Both the position numbers and the translations under genes were made by a program. The notes under the pieces are model-generated. The model searched no databases. It saw nothing but the letters and a program-made list of their open reading frames with translations, and had not been told where the DNA came from. A stretch of DNA of 9,646 nucleotides from Synergistaceae bacterium (GTDB taxonomy: Bacteria > Synergistota > Synergistia > Synergistales > Synergistaceae). The stretch lies in the NCBI GenBank assembly GCA_031274115.1, contig JAISQP010000192.1, positions 1 through 9,646 of the forward strand. Reading direction: 5' to 3'. Below are positions 5,871 through 9,646 of this stretch, one piece after another (position 1 is the first letter of the stretch; each line of letters opens with the position of its first letter).

Positions 5871-8070
5871 ATGTATAAACACCATCCCAATCTTTCGGCA
5901 CAACATCCCTAATCGTCTCTGTTCTCTGCGCGAATATCCGGTACAGCTTTTCATCCGGGCGTTCACGGATGAGTTCTCCGCATTTTCGGGCGAACGCGCG
6001 AAAATCCCCGGCGATATAGAGCGCGAAGGCGTCTTCCCAGGTTTTTATCTCCTTTTCCCTTTTCATTGCCTCGTCCGGCTGAAGAACGGTGAATATCGGG
6101 ATGCCGGCGGCGCGCCCTTTCACCCTCACCAGATCGAGCGGCATCATGGCGAATTTGCCCGCGCACATGTCAGCGGTGTCCTTGCTGATCACGACTCCGA
6201 CCCCGTACTTGGAGCACATGCCCTCGAGTCTCGACGCCGTGTTGACGGTGTCGCCGATCGCCGTGTAGTCCATCAGCTCAGACGTGCCCATGTTCCCGAC
6301 GTGTGCTAAGCCGGTGTGTATTCCGCCGCCCATCTTCAAGCCCACCCCGTACTCCCTTTCGAGCTTCCCGTTAAGCTCATCGAGAGCCGTGTGCATCTCC
6401 AGAAGCGACGTAACGGCTTTTACGGGGTGATCCTGCACGTCTAGCGGCGCGTTCCAAAACGCCATGAGCGCGTCTCCGACGAACTTGTCGAGGGTGCCCA
6501 TCGAGCCCCTGACAATCGCCGTCATGGGCGAAAAATAACTGCCCAGCATCCCAACCACCTGAGTAGGCGCCATCTTCTCCGTGAGAGACGTGAAGCCGCG
6601 AAGATCCGTGAAGAGTACCGAGATGTTCCTTTGCTCGCCCCGGAGACTCGCGACGCTCCCGCGTTCCACGATCCTCCCGACTATCTCTGGGGATACGTAA
6701 TTCGAAAAAGCCTTTCGCAGCACCCTCTTTTCCCTTTCCTCCAGCCAAAAACGGAGAGCGGACGACGAAAGAGCCTGCAACGACATGTTAATGAGGGAAT
6801 AAAGGGGCGTCAGGTACATACCCTTTGAGACCATCATATAGCGCGCGCCGAGCCAGACCGACGCCGCGAGACACCCTCCCAGAGGCAGGGCGATATGCGG
6901 AGGCACGACGCTGAAGAAAATTGACGCTAAAACGCCTGTCGCGATCATCATCATGAGTTCGAACCCGATCCGGGACGCCGGCTCTATGATAAAGCGTCCC
7001 GACAGTATGGTGTCCACCGCCGCGGCATGTACCTCCAGTCCGGGGAAAGCCCTTTCGAACGGAGTCGATCTCAGGTCGAGAAGCCCGGCGCTCGTGGAGC
7101 CGACAAAGGCGATTCTGCCCTCCAGGTTCTCCCGGGGAACAATTCCTTTCAGTACATCCGACGCGCTGTATATCGGGTAACTGCCGCCGCCGCCCCGGAA
7201 CGCGACAGGCAGTGTTCCGGCTCTCGACACGGGAACCTCGATGCCGGCGACGCGAAGGGAACGTGGTCCGTCGGACGCCATTCTGACCACGACTCCGCCG
7301 TCGCCGGCGCCGAGCGCGAGCGTGGCTAGGGCAAGCCCCGATATCGCGGTTCCGTTATATGCGCTGAAAAGCGGAACCCTCCGAAATATGCCGTCCTCGT
7401 CCCCCTCAGCGTTCATCAGCCCAATGTACGTCGCGCTCAGGACAAGCTCCGGAACCGGCGCCTGAATTCCCTCATAGTTCGGCGCGAAGTCGGATATGGA
7501 GTACGATGAGTCCACTCCAGGGTCGAAGAACGTCGAAAATTTTACTGTGGGCAGTCTCTCATCCGCCCTGTCCTCGGGATTTTGGGTCCCGTAAGCGGAA
7601 AGGACGACCGGTATCTGCCTGAGGACAGACGCGAGGTACTGGTCGTTGTTCATCAGCTCCGGAGGAAGCCAGCTTATATCGGGTTTTATCCCGAAGTCCT
7701 CCGAAACCTGCTTCGCCCACAGCGATGGCGATGTTCTGTCCGGCTCCGGCATCAGGATATCCACCCCAATCGCCGCGACCCCACTCTCGTAAAGCGCCGC
7801 CAGGAGTTCCGCCAGCCGGTAGCGAGGCCATGGCCACTGTCCGAGTTCCGAGATGCTGCGCTCGTCGATGTCGATCAGGATCGGGACGGGTGAGGGTTCT
7901 CCGCCCGCCAGCCCCCGCAGAAAAATGTCGTACACCATCATATCCAGCCTGCGGAACATCGGAGGCTGCGCGATCATCAGGAGAAGCACAGCGACGAAGC
8001 ACGCCGAACCGAGTGCGAACGTGAAGGCGAACTTTCTCGACCCAAAAAGTTTCAGCGCTTTGCCGCTCAC
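5857..8070 (-). CDS. CHASE2-domain class III adenylate cyclase
   Basis: A membrane receptor cyclase of 737 residues that probably makes cAMP in response to an outside signal. Helix 1 (about 14-34) leads into a large CHASE2 sensor (about 39-365, with DIDERSISELGQWPWPR near 67-83). Three helices (about 369-389, 391-411, 419-436) bring the chain back inside, and the cyclase domain spans about 475-660. Catalytic residues are complete: metal-binding Asp489 (FTDLRGFT) and Asp533 (KFVGDALMAFW), and Asn610 and Arg614 of the transition-state pair (NTASRLE). Substrate recognition uses Lys529 and Thr603 (DYTAIGD); a Lys-Thr pair is typical of class IIIb adenylate cyclases and argues against a guanylate cyclase. 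A C-terminal tail ending in DWDGVYTYESK resembles that of related cyclases. The start is a GTG with AGAAGG six bases upstream, inside the end of the phosphoesterase gene, so the two genes are probably translationally coupled. Confidence 0.96.
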   Translation of the reverse strand: MSGKALKLFGSRKFAFTFALGSACFVAVLLLMIAQPPMFRRLDMMVYDIFLRGLAGGEPSPVPILIDIDERSISELGQWPWPRYRLAELLAALYESGVAAIGVDILMPEPDRTSPSLWAKQVSEDFGIKPDISWLPPELMNNDQYLASVLRQIPVVLSAYGTQNPEDRADERLPTVKFSTFFDPGVDSSYSISDFAPNYEGIQAPVPELVLSATYIGLMNAEGDEDGIFRRVPLFSAYNGTAISGLALATLALGAGDGGVVVRMASDGPRSLRVAGIEVPVSRAGTLPVAFRGGGGSYPIYSASDVLKGIVPRENLEGRIAFVGSTSAGLLDLRSTPFERAFPGLEVHAAAVDTILSGRFIIEPASRIGFELMMMIATGVLASIFFSVVPPHIALPLGGCLAASVWLGARYMMVSKGMYLTPLYSLINMSLQALSSSALRFWLEEREKRVLRKAFSNYVSPEIVGRIVERGSVASLRGEQRNISVLFTDLRGFTSLTEKMAPTQVVGMLGSYFSPMTAIVRGSMGTLDKFVGDALMAFWNAPLDVQDHPVKAVTSLLEMHTALDELNGKLEREYGVGLKMGGGIHTGLAHVGNMGTSELMDYTAIGDTVNTASRLEGMCSKYGVGVVISKDTADMCAGKFAMMPLDLVRVKGRAAGIPIFTVLQPDEAMKREKEIKTWEDAFALYIAGDFRAFARKCGELIRERPDEKLYRIFAQRTETIRDVVPKDWDGVYTYESK

Positions 8071-8073
8071 GGG

Positions 8074-8622
8074 TTACCTTCTGTAATTGGATCGCGCCAC
8101 GAGATCCAGAATCTCCCTTTCGGAGACTGGACTGTAATCGCGAACATCCAGAGATACGTTGATGGTGAAGGTGTTCCGGCTCGGCTGCCAGTTTTCGGCG
8201 AAAAGGGTGTGTATGTGACCGCAGATGGCAAGAGTGTCTTTCGGCTGCACCATGCAAGGGTCGTGCGTCAGCATGAAATTGAAACCGCCGATTTCGATAA
8301 AATCGAGCGTCCTGACCGATGTGAAACCCGCCTCCAAATACTCCGCCTCGTTCAGATTATCGTGATTGCCAAGCACCAGATGAAAGGGCCGCTCGTGCAC
8401 GCCCATTTTTTTCATGACGCTTATGCAGGCGTCGCGAGGAAATTCCGGCTGGCAGCTTCCAAAGATATCGCCAAGCAGGTATATCTCGCTCGCGTCCCTC
8501 GTGTGCTCGGCAAAACGCCGGATTATGTCGTCGTTCATCTGATCGACGCCATCGTATGGCCTGTCGCAGTAGGTCAATATATCGGAGTCGAAAAAATGCA
8601 AATCGCTTGTAAAAAACCGCAC
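8074..8622 (-). CDS. Small calcineurin-like metallophosphoesterase
   Basis: A 182-residue, probably soluble phosphoesterase of the calcineurin-like superfamily with a two-metal active site. The motifs appear in order: Asp7-x-His9 (SDLHFFD), Gly51-Asp52 (LLGDIFG), GNHD (85-88), His120 (LTHDP) and GHIH (135-138). It is near the minimum size for the fold and lacks the extra C-terminal region of CpdA-type cAMP phosphodiesterases, so its substrate cannot be read from sequence. Lying between a FecR-domain gene and a cyclase gene, it might act on a cyclic nucleotide or its product, but this rests only on position. The start is a GTG at 8622 preceded by AAAAGGGCG, within a GTGAGTGAGTG run in which only the last GTG is in frame. 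It begins 15 bp after the fecR-like stop and ends 3 bp before the cyclase start. Confidence 0.9.
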   Translation of the reverse strand: MRFFTSDLHFFDSDILTYCDRPYDGVDQMNDDIIRRFAEHTRDASEIYLLGDIFGSCQPEFPRDACISVMKKMGVHERPFHLVLGNHDNLNEAEYLEAGFTSVRTLDFIEIGGFNFMLTHDPCMVQPKDTLAICGHIHTLFAENWQPSRNTFTINVSLDVRDYSPVSEREILDLVARSNYRR

Positions 8623-8637
8623 TCACTCACGCCCTTT

Positions 8638-9516
8638 TCAATTTCGCCCAGGTGAACTGTTGTCGTTGCAGCAATCGTTAGGCGACTTTCCGCCGCCCGA
8701 CCCAGTACCGCCGTTTACATCGTTCCCCTTGTCATCGTTGTTACTGCCGCCGCCGCCGCCCGTATTCGTCTGCGGCCCCGTTTCGCGGGGGTTGTCGCCT
8801 GCCCCGCTCCTGTCCGTGCCACTAGGATCCCTGTCGCCGCGGGTCACCCCAGCCCCCTGCACCTCAACGTTCGTTGTCGTGCTTACGCCCAGCGCCGGAG
8901 CGCCTGGCGCGGGAACTCCGGGCGTCGGGACGGTCGGCGTTGTCGGGGACGATACGGTTACGGACACCGTGTCTCCAGGTCTTGTCATCGTCCATGACTC
9001 TCTGGTATCTTTATTGGTGTATTTTACGACGCTTCCCTCGCTGATCTCCTCCACCGTGACCTTCTCGAAATTCGTCCGCACCTCGAAGAGCAGCGTCGTG
9101 CCCCTTATGCCTATCGTGCTCTTGGGGGTCGTGACCTTGAAGTTGTTCGGGTTACGCTTGACGATCTCGCCCGTTATCATACGCGCGGCGCCCTGCATTA
9201 TCCCGACGTTAAAACGGTTTCTGTCCCCGGAAAAGACGATCTCAGTGACGTTTATCTTGGCGTCGCTCCCTATCTGGAGGACAGACCCGTCCGCAAAGCG
9301 CACCACCGCCGTTCCGGAGCTGTCTGTCTCGAGAATGTCATATTCGTAGATGTCGTCGCCGGTGTTGAGGTCCACCCTGCCCTGGCTCCGCGTCGCCCAG
9401 AAGCCGGCCTTCATGGAGTCGACCTTGCCCCCGGATTCCGCCGCGCCGGCGCGGTTCGCTGAAAAAGCCGATATCAGGATTAGTGATGTAAAAACGAGGA
9501 GGACAACTTTTTTCAT
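8638..9516 (-). CDS. Secreted FecR-domain protein with low-complexity C-terminal tail
   Basis: A 292-residue exported protein. Residues 1-25 form a signal peptide (Lys-Lys start, hydrophobic core, likely cut at AGA-AES). A FecR domain follows (about 45-165) with ADGSVLQIGSDAKI (75-88) and the typical TTPKSTIGIRGTTLLFEV (129-146). The rest is low complexity: a Pro/Thr-rich linker (about 191-210), then Gly/Asn/Asp-rich sequence ending near a Cys282-Cys283 pair. FecR itself is an anti-sigma regulator with an N-terminal cytoplasmic part. That part is missing and no sigma factor gene is near, so this is more likely an envelope or surface protein using the FecR fold for binding. FecR-domain genes often sit beside CHASE2 cyclase genes, as here, which suggests a shared pathway. 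I chose the ATG at 9516, which overlaps the upstream stop (TGATG), because the signal peptide begins there; an ATG at 9537 is possible but less likely. Confidence 0.9.
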   Translation of the reverse strand: MKKVVLLVFTSLILISAFSANRAGAAESGGKVDSMKAGFWATRSQGRVDLNTGDDIYEYDILETDSSGTAVVRFADGSVLQIGSDAKINVTEIVFSGDRNRFNVGIMQGAARMITGEIVKRNPNNFKVTTPKSTIGIRGTTLLFEVRTNFEKVTVEEISEGSVVKYTNKDTRESWTMTRPGDTVSVTVSSPTTPTVPTPGVPAPGAPALGVSTTTNVEVQGAGVTRGDRDPSGTDRSGAGDNPRETGPQTNTGGGGGSNNDDKGNDVNGGTGSGGGKSPNDCCNDNSSPGRN

Positions 9517-9646
9517 CAGTAAAGAACCCTCTTCCAACCCAAAACCGCGGACCCGACGAGGACGACGAGCGCGAAGAATACGCCGCCGCCGCTCGCGCAG
9601 CCGCCGCCACCTGTGCTTCGTCCCTGCTCGGAGTTCCCTGTCGGCG
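9516..9646 (-). CDS. C-terminal end of a Synergist-CTERM-like surface protein (partial)
   Basis: Only the last 42 residues or so are inside the window; the gene continues beyond the right edge. They read as a Gly/Ser-rich spacer, STGGGGCASGGG with a single Cys, one hydrophobic helix (VFFALVVLVGSAVLG) and a short basic tail (WKRVLY). That three-part layout, and the Gly-Cys start before the helix, match the Synergist-CTERM class of C-terminal sorting signals, which are thought to be processed by a dedicated membrane protease and to leave the protein at the cell surface. MYXO-CTERM and similar signals share the layout, so the class is likely but not certain. The stop overlaps the fecR-like ATG by one base. 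Other frames across this stretch give Ala/Ser- or Arg-rich nonsense. Confidence 0.75.
   Translation of the reverse strand, partial: PTGNSEQGRSTGGGGCASGGGVFFALVVLVGSAVLGWKRVLY

Noticed and set aside
5871..5966. Upstream ATG at 5966 as the start of the HD-GYP protein
   Set aside because: It would overlap the cyclase gene by 110 bp, has no clear ribosome site and adds 32 residues that do not look like a domain or signal; the ATG at 5870 gives a short coupled overlap.
7559..8257. Minus-strand open frame of 232 codons
   Set aside because: It overlaps the CHASE2 cyclase and the phosphoesterase out of frame, is rich in Arg, Gly and Ala, and shows no motif.
8660..9349. Plus-strand open frame of 229 codons, rich in Pro, Ser and Leu
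   Set aside because: It is the antisense of the FecR-domain gene, whose Gly/Pro/Thr-rich codons keep the opposite strand open; it has no recognisable domain and the minus-strand gene has a signal peptide, a FecR domain and coupled neighbours.
9338..9610. Minus-strand 90-codon frame beginning with Ala and Ser runs
   Set aside because: It conflicts with both the CTERM tail and the FecR-domain signal peptide; the repeats come from GC-rich Gly codons read out of frame.
1..9646. CRISPR array, tRNA, rRNA, insertion sequence or phage genes
   Set aside because: No regularly spaced repeats, tRNA- or rRNA-like conserved blocks, transposase motifs or phage structural genes were seen; the lone tyrosine recombinase is not enough to call a mobile element.

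Overview
The window reads as part of the chromosome of a moderately GC-rich anaerobic bacterium, most likely a member of the Synergistota. The main pointer is the incomplete gene at the right edge. Its product ends in a Gly-rich, Cys-containing stretch, one membrane helix and a short basic tail, which is the architecture of the Synergist-CTERM sorting signal. A ThiT-type thiamine transporter and a CPC-type Zn/Cd ATPase are compatible with this but not diagnostic. No rRNA, tRNA, CRISPR array or insertion sequence was seen.

Left part (1-2740): a Zn/Cd/Pb P1B-type ATPase runs leftward from a near-ideal sigma70 promoter and a strong Shine-Dalgarno (SD) site. Its stop overlaps the end of what may be a convergent plus-strand gene entering from the left edge. 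The 509 bp between the ATPase and thiT starts hold the ATPase promoter, an AT-rich stretch with several short palindromes, the thiT promoter, a TPP riboswitch and an intrinsic terminator. The right arm of that terminator doubles as the thiT SD sequence.

Centre (2740-3858): thiT, the thiamine-binding subunit of an ECF transporter, runs rightward. It meets a stand-alone tyrosine recombinase tail to tail, with a 6-bp overlap. The recombinase consists of a catalytic domain only and has all the active-site residues.

Right part (3918-9646): a tight leftward cluster, probably one operon, reads from the right edge as follows: a Synergist-CTERM-like surface protein (partial); a secreted FecR-domain protein; a small calcineurin-like metallophosphoesterase; a CHASE2 class III nucleotide cyclase; and a GAF-GAF-HD-GYP phosphodiesterase. 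Neighbouring genes overlap or lie within 15 bp of each other. The recombinase follows 59 bp further downstream.

The cluster suggests a signalling unit. An extracytoplasmic signal, possibly involving the FecR-domain and CTERM proteins, would reach the CHASE2 domain and control cAMP synthesis. Cytoplasmic ligands would act on the GAF domains to control cyclic di-GMP breakdown. This combined role is inferred from gene order and domains and is not shown directly.
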